Source of the DNA: an uncultured Mycoplasmatota bacterium
Lineage (GTDB): Bacteria > Bacillota_I > Bacilli_A > RF39 > UBA660
Length of the DNA: 43,577 bases
NCBI GenBank assembly: GCA_945872435.1
Contig: CAMBYP010000006.1
Location: 1 to 43,577, forward strand
Direction: 5' to 3'
Shown here one piece after another: positions 24,708-34,889 of this stretch (within the stretch, counting starts at the first letter, position 1; every line of letters starts with the position of its first letter). The notes beneath the pieces were generated by a model. The model did not search any database. It was not told the origin of the DNA and worked only from the letters and a program-made list of their open reading frames with translations. A program made the translations under genes and the position numbers.

Positions 24708-26051
24708 ATGATACGTGTTTTTGATTTTCATAAAATGCCTATTGTTGATGTAGTAAATGAAATTTTATATGATTCAGCAAAAAGGGGTGCTTCTGATATA
24801 CACTTCGATCCCCGTAGCAATCACATGATTATTCGAATTCGTATTGACGGTTCACTAGAAGATTATGCAGATGTTCCACAAGACGTTGAGAAGAACTTAA
24901 CAACACGTGTAAAAATTATTGCTTCTATGAATATTACAGAATCTAGATTACCACAAGATGGAGCCATTAAAATAAAAATACGTGATTTAAATCTTGATTT
25001 GCGTGTGTCTAGTCTTCCTACAAACCATGGAGAAAAAGTTGTTATTCGTATTTTAGACTACAGCCGTAGTTTTAATGGATTAGAAGCTCTAGACTTTAGT
25101 GAAATAAATTATAAAAAAGTATTAGAAATGGTAAAAAGACCAAATGGAATTATTCTTGTAACCGGAGCTACTGGCAGTGGTAAATCAACTACATTATATT
25201 CTATCTTACAACGTTTGAATCAGCCAGATACAAATATTATTACTGTAGAAGATCCAGTAGAAATGGAAATTGAAGGAATTAACCAAGTACAAGTAAATTC
25301 AGAAATTGGGCTTACATTTGCTTCTGCATTGCGTTCTATTTTACGTCAAGACCCAAACATTATTATGATTGGGGAAATTCGTGATACGGAAACAGCACAA
25401 ATCGCAGTTCGTGCTTCTATCACAGGACATTTAGTATTATCGACTATTCACACCAATAACTCTTTAAATACTATTGAACGTCTAACAGATATGGGTGTAG
25501 AAAAATATTTACTTGCTTCTTCTTTGGAAGGAATCATATCTCAAAAATTAGCACGTCGTCTTTGCCCCAAATGTAAGAAGGAAAGACCTGCAAATGATTA
25601 TGAAAAAGAATTAATGAAAAAAACACTTGGTGTTGATATTGAAAAAACTTGGACAACCGTTGGATGTGATGAATGCCAAGGCGGTTATAAAGGACGTACA
25701 GCAATTCATGAAGTATTATTGATTAACCAAGAAATTCGTGATGCAATCAGTAATGGAATGAGAAAAGAAGATTTAAGAAAACTAGTTTATACTGGTACTA
25801 GCACATTACTTCAAGATGGATTAGAAAAAGCATTAAAGGGTGATACTACAATTGAAGAAATTTTAAAACTAATTGAACTTGATGTAGATGATATTAAAGA
25901 AGAAGGAGATCTTAACATTAAAGACTCTTTAGAGGAAATCAAAATTGCTAATGAAAGTAAAAAATCAAATCAATTAAATGAATTAAAAGAAAAAATTATT
26001 ATCAATAATTCTAAAGATAAACAAGAAATCGATGCAGAACCACTCTTTTAA
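24708..26051 (+). CDS. type IV pilus / competence assembly ATPase (PilB/GspE/ComGA family)
   Basis: Hexameric ATPase that drives pilus extension. The 447-residue protein has a T2SSE domain with GASDIHFDP, Walker A GATGSGKST (about 153-161), the Asp box, Walker B IIMIGEIRD and the His box STIHTN. A zinc-type tetracysteine site is present (CPKCKKE and CDECQGG). It lacks the N-terminal GspE domain and is intermediate in length between ComGA and PilB. A C-terminal tail of about 55 mostly charged residues follows. The start at 24708 has GAGGT ahead; the longer frame adds 17 charged residues. It diverges from the pilin genes. Confidence 0.94.
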   Translation: MIRVFDFHKMPIVDVVNEILYDSAKRGASDIHFDPRSNHMIIRIRIDGSLEDYADVPQDVEKNLTTRVKIIASMNITESRLPQDGAIKIKIRDLNLDLRVSSLPTNHGEKVVIRILDYSRSFNGLEALDFSEINYKKVLEMVKRPNGIILVTGATGSGKSTTLYSILQRLNQPDTNIITVEDPVEMEIEGINQVQVNSEIGLTFASALRSILRQDPNIIMIGEIRDTETAQIAVRASITGHLVLSTIHTNNSLNTIERLTDMGVEKYLLASSLEGIISQKLARRLCPKCKKERPANDYEKELMKKTLGVDIEKTWTTVGCDECQGGYKGRTAIHEVLLINQEIRDAISNGMRKEDLRKLVYTGTSTLLQDGLEKALKGDTTIEEILKLIELDVDDIKEEGDLNIKDSLEEIKIANESKKSNQLNELKEKIIINNSKDKQEIDAEPLF

Positions 26052-26057
26052 TTAATA

Positions 26058-26085
26058 AAAAAAAGGAAGATTTCTTCCTTTTTTT
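26058..26085. terminator. bidirectional terminator between pilus ATPase and prepilin peptidase
   Basis: AAAAAAAGGAAGA pairs with TCTTCCTTTTTTT around two bases, flanked by A and T runs. The stop of the peptidase gene overlaps the right arm. Confidence 0.85.
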
Positions 26086-26848
26086 AATACATAATTAACA
26101 TATTTATCAATTGATCCCATGGAATATTTAAAAATAATAAAATAGCTGCACCTAAACATAAATAAGGGCCAAATGGAATAATATGTGTTTTCTTATACTG
26201 AAATAAAATTGATATTGGTAATCCAATAAGAGAACCCACAAAGATTGATAAAACTGCCATTGGGAATCCTAAAACAACTCCAAAGAAGAATAATAGTTTA
26301 ATATCTCCTCCACCCATAGATTCTTTTTTAAATAAATAATCACCAAATAACTTAATACCCCACATAAAGAAAAATGCACCAATGCCTTGTATGAAATGAG
26401 AAACAGCATAGCCAATCCCATAGGCTGGAATCTGTAATAACATAATACAGATTGTTCCAATTACTAACAATTCATCTGGAATAATCATATCTTCAATATC
26501 ACTAGATACAATCATAACTAAAAAAGAAATAAAGCAAATAGCGATTACAAATTGCCAACTCCATCCAAATATTATAAAACAAAGTGAAAAGCAAATACCC
26601 GTAATAAATTCACTAATTGGGTAATAAGGTGACAATTTTTTATGACACCATTTACACTTCCCTTTTTGTAATAAATAAGACAAAATTGGGATCAATTCTA
26701 AAGCTCCCAATTTATGCTTACAATAAGTACAATGACTACTTGGATATACAATAGACTCATTATGAGCAAGTCTAGAACCTACTACATTGAAAAATGAGCC
26801 AAAAATTGTTCCAAATATAAATAAACAAATAATATAATACCATTCCAT
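26084..26848 (-). CDS. prepilin peptidase / N-methyltransferase (PilD/ComC, A24)
   Basis: Cleaves the leader of type IV prepilins and methylates the new N terminus. The 254-residue protein has about seven or eight membrane segments, the N-terminal zinc-type CxxC pairs (Cys40/Cys43 and Cys65/Cys68) and both catalytic Asp sites: Asp117 (SDIEDMIIPDE) and Asp182 in GGGDIKLL. I chose the ATG at 26848; the longer frame runs into pilC and adds 20 residues. It follows pilC by 13 bases in one operon, and converges on the ATPase gene. Confidence 0.95.
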   Translation of the reverse strand: MEWYYIICLFIFGTIFGSFFNVVGSRLAHNESIVYPSSHCTYCKHKLGALELIPILSYLLQKGKCKWCHKKLSPYYPISEFITGICFSLCFIIFGWSWQFVIAICFISFLVMIVSSDIEDMIIPDELLVIGTICIMLLQIPAYGIGYAVSHFIQGIGAFFFMWGIKLFGDYLFKKESMGGGDIKLLFFFGVVLGFPMAVLSIFVGSLIGLPISILFQYKKTHIIPFGPYLCLGAAILLFLNIPWDQLINMLIMY

Positions 26849-26861
26849 ACTATCAACTCTT

Positions 26862-28604
26862 CTACATAACTGTGTCGTATAAAGTAAACATTGGAATAAC
26901 AATCGCAAGTATAATTACTCCAACAATACCTGTTAGCATAATAATCATTGCAGGCTCAATAAACGTTTTAATACGTGTAACTGCTTGTTTATGAAGTTCC
27001 TGATAATATGCAGAAACTTTTTTCATCATTTCTGGCAATTCACCAGTTTTTTCACCTGTTACCAACATCTCGTATGCTGGCACTGGAAATGCCCAATGAT
27101 TAGCAAATGCTGTAGATATTTTTTCACCACGTGATAAATTATCAATTGTATCATGTATTAACTCTTTATATATTTCATTATCAGTAATACGTTGTAATAT
27201 TTCCATACTATCAGTAATAAAGACATTATGTTCCATCAAACTAGATAATGTTTTAGTAAATGTAGTTACTTCATTATAAATTACAACATTACCAAAAATA
27301 GGTAAATGCATAACAAATGATTGTACATTTCTTTTAAATGGTTGAATATTTTTATAACAAAGATAAAATACAATAATCAATAAGATAATTACGATCATAA
27401 TCAAAATAAAATATTTTTTTAAGAAATCGGATAATGCCATAATAGCAAGTGTAATTCCTGGAATTTTAGTTGCATCCATGCTTTCAAAAATTTCAACAAA
27501 ACGAGGAACAATGAACAATAACATAAATGCAAAAACACCCATGGAAAGAACAAATACAATAGCTGGATACATCATTGCTGTAATCATTTGCTTACGAGTA
27601 CGATCCATTTCTGTATAATATTCTGCCATATCATCCAATACTTCTGGTAGTTCACCAGTCATCTCACTAGACTTTACCATATTTACAAGTAACCTAGGGA
27701 ATGCTTTTTGCTGTCTAGCAAGTGCATCACTAAATTCTAATCCAGTAGATAAATCATACAAAATTTCTTTAAATACACTATTATAACTTTTATTTTTCGC
27801 ATATTGACGAGCCAAAATATGTAATGCATCAATTAAAGTAATTCCTGCTTTCAAATAAGTAGATAATTGTGTTAAAAAGAAAATTAAGTCTTTCGTTTTT
27901 ATCTTTACGTGAGAACTACCCACATTTCCATGAAATAAACTAATCCAACGACTTGTTTTAATACTGTATACTTGATATCCTTCACTTAGTAAAAATGAGT
28001 GTACTTCAACTTTAGAAAAAGCATCCATATATCCTTTAATCATTTTTCCTTCAGGAGTACACGCCTCATACTCATACATAATTTTAACATCACTTTTTTC
28101 TGCATCTGCGCCATTATAATCGATCAACATTTCTTGTCGTTTTACATCACGCTGATTACGCATACTATGTAACAATGGTGAGTTTTCAATAATATTTTTA
28201 AAACGTTCTATTAAAGAAAATTTCTTTTCTTTTTTCTTTTTTACTCCTAAAGTTTGTTCTCTTAATTCTTTTTTTGCTTGTTCTATTTTTTGGACACTGA
28301 CAGATTTTGCAGCATTAATTAATTCCTGTTCTTCTCTTTTTGCAGCACGAGCTTTTTCTTCTCGTTTAGCCTCTACTTTTCTTAAATATGGTCTGAATAA
28401 GTGACGAACAGATTCAAGCCCAATTTGAATCCAAATAATAAATGCTAAAACCCCGGTCCACGCATATGCTGGAATTCTAATAAATATCAATTCAAAGATC
28501 AAATATAAAATATAACAAATAGTTACTAAACCTATTAAGATATAATGTACAAAATGATACATCATAACACATGGCCATAAAAAAATTGAACTCCAATTTT
28601 TCAT
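26862..28604 (-). CDS. type IV pilus inner-membrane platform protein (PilC/GspF/ComGB) with N-terminal extension
   Basis: Platform protein of pilus assembly. From about residue 176 it matches the family: YEYEACTPEGKMIKGYMDA, two T2SSF repeats (about 237-360 and 440-565) and three membrane segments including VLSMGVFAFMLLFIVPRF and IIMLTGIVGVIILAIVIP. The first 175 residues are extra: two membrane helices (about 17-42 and 48-66) and a basic and acidic coiled-coil (70-125), a feature I do not know from PilC. The total is 580 residues versus about 400 usually. It is followed by the prepilin peptidase. Confidence 0.93.
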   Translation of the reverse strand: MKNWSSIFLWPCVMMYHFVHYILIGLVTICYILYLIFELIFIRIPAYAWTGVLAFIIWIQIGLESVRHLFRPYLRKVEAKREEKARAAKREEQELINAAKSVSVQKIEQAKKELREQTLGVKKKKEKKFSLIERFKNIIENSPLLHSMRNQRDVKRQEMLIDYNGADAEKSDVKIMYEYEACTPEGKMIKGYMDAFSKVEVHSFLLSEGYQVYSIKTSRWISLFHGNVGSSHVKIKTKDLIFFLTQLSTYLKAGITLIDALHILARQYAKNKSYNSVFKEILYDLSTGLEFSDALARQQKAFPRLLVNMVKSSEMTGELPEVLDDMAEYYTEMDRTRKQMITAMMYPAIVFVLSMGVFAFMLLFIVPRFVEIFESMDATKIPGITLAIMALSDFLKKYFILIMIVIILLIIVFYLCYKNIQPFKRNVQSFVMHLPIFGNVVIYNEVTTFTKTLSSLMEHNVFITDSMEILQRITDNEIYKELIHDTIDNLSRGEKISTAFANHWAFPVPAYEMLVTGEKTGELPEMMKKVSAYYQELHKQAVTRIKTFIEPAMIIMLTGIVGVIILAIVIPMFTLYDTVM

Positions 28605-28708
28605 TCCAACATCCCCTATTCTCTTATATTAATAATTATATCATACAAATAAAAACAAGTAAAACATTTTTTATTAGTTGAATATAATAAATTAGAAAGG
28701 AGTATAAT

Positions 28709-29053
28709 ATGAATTTCTATAATCCATATTCTGTATACCCTTCTATGCTTGCCACTCCAGCAAGACAAGGGCTATTTTCCAGTTTAACAAATGGAATGAG
28801 AGGAATCAATTGGGGTAACCTTCTAAATAACACCCAACGTACTTTAAATATTATTAATCAAGCAATACCTGCTGTAAAACAAATATCTCCTATGGTTAGA
28901 AATGTAAAAACAATGTTTCGGGTAATGAATGAATTCAACCGTACAGATACTCCTCAGCAATCAACATCAAATACTTCAAGTCAATCACTTCCAAAACAAG
29001 AAATCATAAAGAAAGTTGAAAACAGTCAACAAGGCCCTACTTTTTTCCTATAA
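28709..29053 (+). CDS. YqfQ-like protein
   Basis: The 114-residue protein has an N-terminal Tyr/Pro-rich start and a middle region NTQRTLNIINQAIPAVKQISP followed by MVRNVKTMFRVMNEF that fits the YqfQ family. In Bacillus, yqfQ is close to dnaG-sigA-trmK, as here, which supports the call. The C-terminal part is Ser/Thr/Gln-rich and looks disordered. No membrane segment or signal peptide is visible. It converges with trmK and shares a terminator with it. A spore-related function is possible but not shown. Confidence 0.72.
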   Translation: MNFYNPYSVYPSMLATPARQGLFSSLTNGMRGINWGNLLNNTQRTLNIINQAIPAVKQISPMVRNVKTMFRVMNEFNRTDTPQQSTSNTSSQSLPKQEIIKKVENSQQGPTFFL

Positions 29054-29079
29054 AAAAAAGCCATTATTTGGCTTTTTTT
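29053..29079. terminator. bidirectional terminator between yqfQ and trmK
   Basis: AAAAAAAGCC pairs with GGCTTTTTTT; the trmK stop codon lies in the loop and the yqfQ stop directly before it. Confidence 0.85.
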
Positions 29080-29708
29080 ATGCAAAATTTTATCATATCA
29101 ATTTTCTCTTTCAATTTTTCTTTTTGTATTTTATGAGTCAATGGAATTTTTTGATATATCTTTTGTGTTTCATTTAATAAATAAGTTAAATAAGAAAGGT
29201 TAGTTTTTAAAATTGGCCCTATCTCATAATCACTTTCATCATATTGTATTTCTTTTTTTGAAAAAGAAATAATAACATATGCAATCCCATGTTCTAAAAT
29301 AAAACACTCATCTTGAATAGCAAACCCATTTTGATTCATCCAATCGCGTAAATATGGAACATCAGTATGAGTACTAATAATACATTGTTCAACATCATTA
29401 CGTTTTTCTAAAATATGAATCACTGTATGTGTTCCCATCCCCGACAAAATAACAGTATCATCTTTTGTTACCTGGACACCCGTTAAACCATCAGTACATA
29501 AAGTTTGTACCAATGTTTCCATTCCATATAATTTGATATTTTCTCTTGCATGATTCAAGGCATTATCACTAATATCACAAGCAAGGCAATGAATGTTTCT
29601 AGTTTTTGCTAGAAAAACATCTAATAATCCATGATCACAACCAACGTCAATTATATGTTCAGTATGGACCATAGACGCTATCATTTGTAAGCGTTTTGAT
29701 ATTTTCAT
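29064..29708 (-). CDS. trmK: tRNA (adenine(22)-N1)-methyltransferase TrmK
   Basis: Methylates A22 of certain tRNAs using S-adenosylmethionine. The 214-residue protein has the Rossmann SAM site HIIDVGCDHGLLDVFLA (about 18-34), the acidic ACDIS and the motif VILSGMGTHTVIHIL. All are typical of TrmK. It starts with a one-base overlap with the stop of rpoD (TAATG), and closes the dnaG-rpoD-trmK operon at a terminator. Confidence 0.95.
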   Translation of the reverse strand: MKISKRLQMIASMVHTEHIIDVGCDHGLLDVFLAKTRNIHCLACDISDNALNHARENIKLYGMETLVQTLCTDGLTGVQVTKDDTVILSGMGTHTVIHILEKRNDVEQCIISTHTDVPYLRDWMNQNGFAIQDECFILEHGIAYVIISFSKKEIQYDESDYEIGPILKTNLSYLTYLLNETQKIYQKIPLTHKIQKEKLKEKIDMIKFCIKKAK

Positions 29709-30811
29709 TAATCACCCATATAATCTTTTAACTTTCTACTACGAGATGGATGTCTCAATTTACGTAAAGCTTTTGCTTCAATCTGACGAATACGTTCACG
29801 AGTAACTCCAAACATTTGACCAACTTCTTCCAATGTACGGCTTTTTCCATCTTCTAAACCAAAACGTAAGCGAATAACTCTTTCTTCACGTTCTGTTAAT
29901 GTAAGTAATACTTCAGAAATTTCATCTTTTAACATTTCATTTGTAGCATAATCTTCAGGGCTCATATTTCTTTCATCAGGAACGAAATCACCTAAATGAG
30001 AATCATCTTCTTCTCCGATTGGCGTTTCCAAACTAACTGGTTCTTGACTAATCTTATAAATATCACGAATTTTTTCAACAGATAGATTCATTTTTTTAGC
30101 AAGTTCTTCTTCCGTTGGTTCACGATTTAATTCAAGTGTCAATTGACGTTGAATACGAGCTAATTTGTTAATTGTTTCAACCATATGTACTGGAACGCGA
30201 ATTGTTCTTGCTTGATCAGCGATAGCACGTGTAATGGCTTGTCTAATCCACCAAGTAGCATAAGTAGAAAACTTATAACCTTTTGTAACATCAAACTTAT
30301 CAACAGCTTTCATAAGTCCGATATTTCCTTCTTGAATCAAATCTAAAAATAACATTCCACGACCAACATAACGTTTTGCAATACTAACTACAAGACGTAA
30401 ATTAGCTTCTGCTAATGTATTTTTAGCACTTTCATCACCAGAATTGATTCGATCAGCAAGTTCTAATTCTTCTTCCATCGTAAGTAATTTAATTTGTCCA
30501 ATCTCTTTTAAATACATACGAACTGGATCATTAATTGTTAAATCTTTTGTCAATGTTTCATCATCTAAAATTAATTTTTCTGCTTCTTTTTCCTTTTGTT
30601 CACCAGAAGTAGAACCATTCACTTCATCTTCTGATAAAATAGCAATTTGATTTTCACTGAATGCAGTATATAAGTCATCCAATGAATCAGCATCTAGCTC
30701 TAATCCCTTTAAAGCATTTGCTAATGCCTCATATGTAATAAACCCTTTTTTCTTTCCTTCAGCAACTAATTCTTTTTTTCTTACATCAAATGTTTTAATT
30801 TCATTTATCAT
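29708..30811 (-). CDS. rpoD: primary sigma factor RpoD/SigA
   Basis: Main vegetative sigma factor. The 367-residue protein is the length of Bacillus SigA. It has regions 1.2-2.4 ([13 protein letters not shown], then [16 protein letters not shown] and [17 protein letters not shown]), region 3 ([19 protein letters not shown]) and region 4 with the recognition helix [19 protein letters not shown]. The first 11 bases overlap the end of dnaG. The consensus promoters seen in this window (TTGACA, TATAAT) agree with its expected specificity. Confidence 0.98.
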   Translation of the reverse strand: MINEIKTFDVRKKELVAEGKKKGFITYEALANALKGLELDADSLDDLYTAFSENQIAILSEDEVNGSTSGEQKEKEAEKLILDDETLTKDLTINDPVRMYLKEIGQIKLLTMEEELELADRINSGDESAKNTLAEANLRLVVSIAKRYVGRGMLFLDLIQEGNIGLMKAVDKFDVTKGYKFSTYATWWIRQAITRAIADQARTIRVPVHMVETINKLARIQRQLTLELNREPTEEELAKKMNLSVEKIRDIYKISQEPVSLETPIGEEDDSHLGDFVPDERNMSPEDYATNEMLKDEISEVLLTLTEREERVIRLRFGLEDGKSRTLEEVGQMFGVTRERIRQIEAKALRKLRHPSRSRKLKDYMGD

Positions 30812-32558
30812 ATTTTTTATCCCCTAACCTTAATTCAACAATGCGTGTAGCTAATTTTGTTTTTTCTTCCAAACTAGCTCCAGCCATTTCTTTTTGTAAT
30901 CTCTTAATTTCACTTTTAATTGTATATTCACGAATAACTTTGGCATAATCATTTAATTCTTCTTCCTTTGCCTCTTCTTTTAATGGTAATGTAACAATAC
31001 TAGATAATGCCTCTTCAATCATTTCATGATCGCTCACATAAGTCATAAAATCAGCTAACTCAATTTTCCCATATTCATTATAAAAGCAACTAATTTCTCG
31101 TGCTAAATTACGGTATACTTTCGTCGGCATAAACGTAACTTTTTCTTGATACACACGAATCGCATTTCCATCTCTTAACATATAAAATAATAATGCCTTC
31201 TCTGCTTTCTCATATTTTGTTTCTTTCTTATCTTTTTCTTTTTTTACTATTGGAACAGATACATTTTTTACTTCTTGTACTTCTAGTTTTTCTAACTGTT
31301 CCCTTAAAAAAGAAATTTCTAAACCACTTTCATCGTGTACTTTTTTTAAAGTAACTTCCCGCATTACTTCATCTGGAATTTTTGAAAGTTCACTAATAAC
31401 TTCCTTCACATAGCTTGTCAAATCAGCACTATCGCTTAAATCTTTATTTTTTTTGTAATAAAGTAATTTAAAATCCATAGTACTCATAGGATTATTTAAT
31501 TTATTTTGAAAGGCAGAAGCTCCATATTTACGAATATATTCATCAGGATCTAAATCATTTTCTAAGCGAACTACTTTAGGTGTTACTCCTAATTTTAATA
31601 ATTCTTCAATACAACTTGCAGTCCCTTTTGCACCAGCAGCATCCCCATCAAAACAAATAACAATATCATTTGATAATCTTTTTAAATGACTTGCCTGTTC
31701 TTTTGTAACTGCAGTTCCCATAGTAGCAACTACATTTTTAATACCAATGGTATAAGCACGGATTACGTCCATAAATCCTTCCATTAAAATAATTTGTTTT
31801 TTCTTTCTAGCCTCTTCTTTAGCTCGATGATAATTATAAAGTAATTCTCCTTTTTTAAATATTTCTGATTCCTTACTATTAATATATTTAAACTGTTTTT
31901 CATCATTATACAATCGACCAGAAAAACCAACGACTCGTCCTTCCAAATCCCATAATGGGAACATCACACGATCTATATAAATATCAGATAAACCATATGC
32001 ATTCTCAATCACTAGACCACTTTTTAATAAAACTGTTTTCTCATATTTTTTATTTAATAATAAATTAGTTAATACTTGTCCATCTTTTAAAGAATAACCA
32101 ATTTCAAATTCTTTCATGCAAGCATCGTCAATTTGTCTTTTTTTCAAATATTCCAGGGCACCACTCCCCGATTTCGTGTGTAAATTATTTTGATATAATT
32201 TACTAGCTAATGAGTAACAATCATATAATTTTTGATATTTAGAAGACGTACTATGAGTCTTTTTTAAATGAAAATTTAATTCAACTCCTGCTTTTGTAGC
32301 AACAATCGCAACCGCTTCCATAAACGAAACATGTTCATAATCCATAATAAATTTAAATACATTACCGGTTGCTCCACATGCAAAACATGTATAAATTTGC
32401 TTTTCACGAGAAACACTCATAGAAGGATGATTATCATCATGAAACGGACATACTCCAAAAAAATTTCTACCTTTTTGAGTTAATGGGATATAACTAGATA
32501 TGACATCAACAATATCAACTTGTTCTCTTATATGCTGTAATTCGTCTTGTCCTATCAT
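30801..32558 (-). CDS. dnaG: DNA primase DnaG
   Basis: Synthesises RNA primers for replication. In 585 residues it has the CHC2 zinc site (CPFHDDNH and CFACGATGN near 37-66), a TOPRIM core with [15 protein letters not shown] and [12 protein letters not shown], and a variable C-terminal DnaB-interaction domain. I chose the ATG at 32558, preceded by GAGGGGGTG; the longer frame begins inside that site. It is the first gene of the macromolecular-synthesis operon with rpoD and trmK. Confidence 0.97.
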   Translation of the reverse strand: MIGQDELQHIREQVDIVDVISSYIPLTQKGRNFFGVCPFHDDNHPSMSVSREKQIYTCFACGATGNVFKFIMDYEHVSFMEAVAIVATKAGVELNFHLKKTHSTSSKYQKLYDCYSLASKLYQNNLHTKSGSGALEYLKKRQIDDACMKEFEIGYSLKDGQVLTNLLLNKKYEKTVLLKSGLVIENAYGLSDIYIDRVMFPLWDLEGRVVGFSGRLYNDEKQFKYINSKESEIFKKGELLYNYHRAKEEARKKKQIILMEGFMDVIRAYTIGIKNVVATMGTAVTKEQASHLKRLSNDIVICFDGDAAGAKGTASCIEELLKLGVTPKVVRLENDLDPDEYIRKYGASAFQNKLNNPMSTMDFKLLYYKKNKDLSDSADLTSYVKEVISELSKIPDEVMREVTLKKVHDESGLEISFLREQLEKLEVQEVKNVSVPIVKKEKDKKETKYEKAEKALLFYMLRDGNAIRVYQEKVTFMPTKVYRNLAREISCFYNEYGKIELADFMTYVSDHEMIEEALSSIVTLPLKEEAKEEELNDYAKVIREYTIKSEIKRLQKEMAGASLEEKTKLATRIVELRLGDKKYDK

Positions 32559-32700
32559 AAAACACCCCCTCATTATTTAATATACTGTAAAACTTTTCAA
32601 ATTCCTTTTTTTTCTTACAATTTTTTGCATTTTTTTCAAAAACAGTCCTATTATATCACTTTTTAGAAAGAAAAATGAATAAAATAATACTTTTTCTAAT

Positions 32701-32727
32701 AAAAAGACTAAAGAAAAATCTTTAGTC
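32701..32727 (-). terminator. terminator upstream of dnaG: comEC terminator or attenuator
   Basis: GACTAAAGA and TCTTTAGTC (32706-32714, 32719-32727) form a nine-bp stem with TTTTTATT next on the - strand. It lies between comEC and dnaG. Confidence 0.75.
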
Positions 32728-32790
32728 TCATCTATATAAACGCTAAAAGCAATTAGCGTACAAAAAAAACCATTTTCATCTACCTTTTTT

Positions 32791-32796
32791 ATTATA
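32791..32796 (-). promoter_or_regulatory. TATAAT element of a possible dnaG leader RNA
   Basis: A perfect -10 hexamer on the - strand about 90 bases before the terminator, with an eight-codon frame (MKMVFFVR, 32753-32779) and a CGCTAA/TTAGCG hairpin in between. The -35 is poor. Confidence 0.35.
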
Positions 32797-32846
32797 TTCA
32801 AAACAATTGTAATGTTTCACTTTTAATATGAACGCATTTCAAAAAT

Positions 32847-34889
32847 TTATGTATTTTTAGAAGAATATGTAGTTAACAAATATTGATTATACCGAAAAGT
32901 GACTTTAATATTACCTACTAAATCAGTACGATATATTTGACAAGTATTTAAATTGTTTAACACCTTATTATCAGGATGACCATATCGATTATTTTTTCCA
33001 ACGGATATGAAACAAATTTTTGGATTTACTGTCGAAATAAATGATTTACTACTACTTGTCTTACTGCCGTGATGTCCTATTTTTAAAAAGTCTATCTGAT
33101 TAAAATGATACATTGTTAACAAATCTTTTTCTTTATTTATTCCTGCATCTCCCATGAATAAAAACTGAAATGCTTTATTACGAAAATATATTACATTAGA
33201 ATTATCATTTTCATTATCATAAATTTTTGTATTTAAAAAATTTAATTTCATTTGTCCAAAATTTAAATATTCAACATTTTGATAATATGGAATATTTTTC
33301 TTTTTTAATTTTTTAATAAGCCTTGATTCTAACTCATTATAATCACCAACATTAAAAATCACGTTTTCTATTTTAAATTTTTCAATTAAAGTAATTGCGT
33401 CCCCCATATGATCATAATCACCATGAGTGAGAATTAAAAAATCTATTTTAGTAATTCCTGATGCTTTTAAATATGGAATAATCACTTGTTCACCTGTACT
33501 TAAACTTTTTCTTTTCTGCCATTTTTGTTCACGATAAGTTACAATACCACCCGTATCAATTAATGCTACTGTTTCACCTTTTAAAAGCAAGCTATCGCCT
33601 TGTCCTACATCAAATATCACAAGTTCATCAGGAGAAAAATAAACGCTAATTTTTAATACACACAAAATAGTTATCAATAAAAACCATTGATATTTATAAT
33701 TTCTGACAAAATAAAAACAATACCCATACACGAAATAAAACCATAAAGATGGTTTCTTAAAAATAACAGGATTGAATAAATTGGAAACTATAAAATCATT
33801 CATAACCTCTAATCCCTTTAAAATTATAGAATAAATAATATACATATCAGGGAGCAATATAACTACAAAAGAAAGTGGAAATAATAATTGACTAATCAAT
33901 GGAACATATACCAAATTCCATAAAATACTAGTAAATTGAAGTTCATAGCTATAACATAAAGTAATAGGAATGCTAGCAAAAAAACTAATAGTAGAAATCA
34001 AAATCATTTGCCGAAACAAACTTTTTTTCTTTAACTTTTCCGCATACAACACCAAAGCATCACTTACAATAAAACTATATAAAAATCCAATATCATAAAT
34101 TCGATATGGGTTCATACATAACAAAATTAAAAACATCAAAATATAAAATTCATGTATTGTCAAAAAAGAATGAATTGGTTTAAACATAGAAAATATTAAG
34201 CTACTTAAAACACGAATAATAGAAATAGAAAATCCAAGAATCCAACCGTAAAATAACATAAATGGTAAAGCAATTAACTTCGCTCTATCTTTCTTTTTAA
34301 AAAGAAGAAAGAAAAACGATAAAAAAAATGAAAAATGCATACCTGAGATGCAAAATAAATGGCTAACTCCTAATTTGCGATATACTTCATCATTATAATT
34401 TCTTTTATTTCCTAATAAAAACAAACTAAGATAAATATCATTCTTATCAATATGATATATTCTTCTTTGAATTCCGTTTTTAATCAGTGATTTTAAACTC
34501 TTTCTTGATTGCAAGCTTTTAAGCTTAGAAATATTTAATTGCCAATCAATGTTTTGGCTTTTTAAATAATTGCGATATGAAAACTGATGAAAATTAGTAT
34601 TTGAACTAGGTCTTGTAATTTCTCCTATAAAAGATATTTTCATATCATACTCTAAATTTTTTTCTAACCATTTCTTTTCTTCTAAGTTGTTAATTTGATA
34701 ATAACCTACATATAATAATTTATTTTTTAATTCCAATTTTAATAAATCTCCCTTTAATTCATAGTCGATTATAATTGCTTCTGATATATTTTTTGGTTTC
34801 ACAACTGCATCATGTTTGATTCCATCGAAAACAATATAAATTGTAATGAAACAAATACTACATAGTAAGATAGTCTTTAATCTTTTCAA
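32847..34889 (-). CDS. comEC: DNA internalisation channel ComEC/Rec2
   Basis: ComEC carries single-stranded DNA across the membrane in natural competence. The 680-residue protein has two N-terminal membrane segments around an OB-like domain, the Competence domain with many helices including LGVSHLFCISGMHFSF (about 170-185), and a C-terminal metallo-beta-lactamase-like domain with LTHGDYDHMGDA and IGHHGSKTSSS. The best start is TTG at 34889, with GGAG nine bases upstream; a GTG 21 bases earlier is possible. It overlaps comEA by about 30 bases. All domains are intact, so this is not a remnant. Confidence 0.95.
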   Translation of the reverse strand: MKRLKTILLCSICFITIYIVFDGIKHDAVVKPKNISEAIIIDYELKGDLLKLELKNKLLYVGYYQINNLEEKKWLEKNLEYDMKISFIGEITRPSSNTNFHQFSYRNYLKSQNIDWQLNISKLKSLQSRKSLKSLIKNGIQRRIYHIDKNDIYLSLFLLGNKRNYNDEVYRKLGVSHLFCISGMHFSFFLSFFFLLFKKKDRAKLIALPFMLFYGWILGFSISIIRVLSSLIFSMFKPIHSFLTIHEFYILMFLILLCMNPYRIYDIGFLYSFIVSDALVLYAEKLKKKSLFRQMILISTISFFASIPITLCYSYELQFTSILWNLVYVPLISQLLFPLSFVVILLPDMYIIYSIILKGLEVMNDFIVSNLFNPVIFKKPSLWFYFVYGYCFYFVRNYKYQWFLLITILCVLKISVYFSPDELVIFDVGQGDSLLLKGETVALIDTGGIVTYREQKWQKRKSLSTGEQVIIPYLKASGITKIDFLILTHGDYDHMGDAITLIEKFKIENVIFNVGDYNELESRLIKKLKKKNIPYYQNVEYLNFGQMKLNFLNTKIYDNENDNSNVIYFRNKAFQFLFMGDAGINKEKDLLTMYHFNQIDFLKIGHHGSKTSSSKSFISTVNPKICFISVGKNNRYGHPDNKVLNNLNTCQIYRTDLVGNIKVTFRYNQYLLTTYSSKNT

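Larger units (their letters stand above)
32559..32846. other. dnaG upstream region without a protein gene
   Basis: This 288-base gap holds a -10 like element for dnaG (TATAAT on - at 32650-32655, no good -35), a terminator, and another TATAAT further upstream. Between the last two is a small open frame of eight codons. Nothing else is recognisable. Confidence 0.55.

Noticed and set aside
32577-32801. A 74-codon frame on - in the dnaG upstream region
   Set aside because: It begins at TTG, runs through the terminator hairpin and a TATAAT, and its protein is just Phe/Leu/Lys-rich translation of AT-rich DNA.
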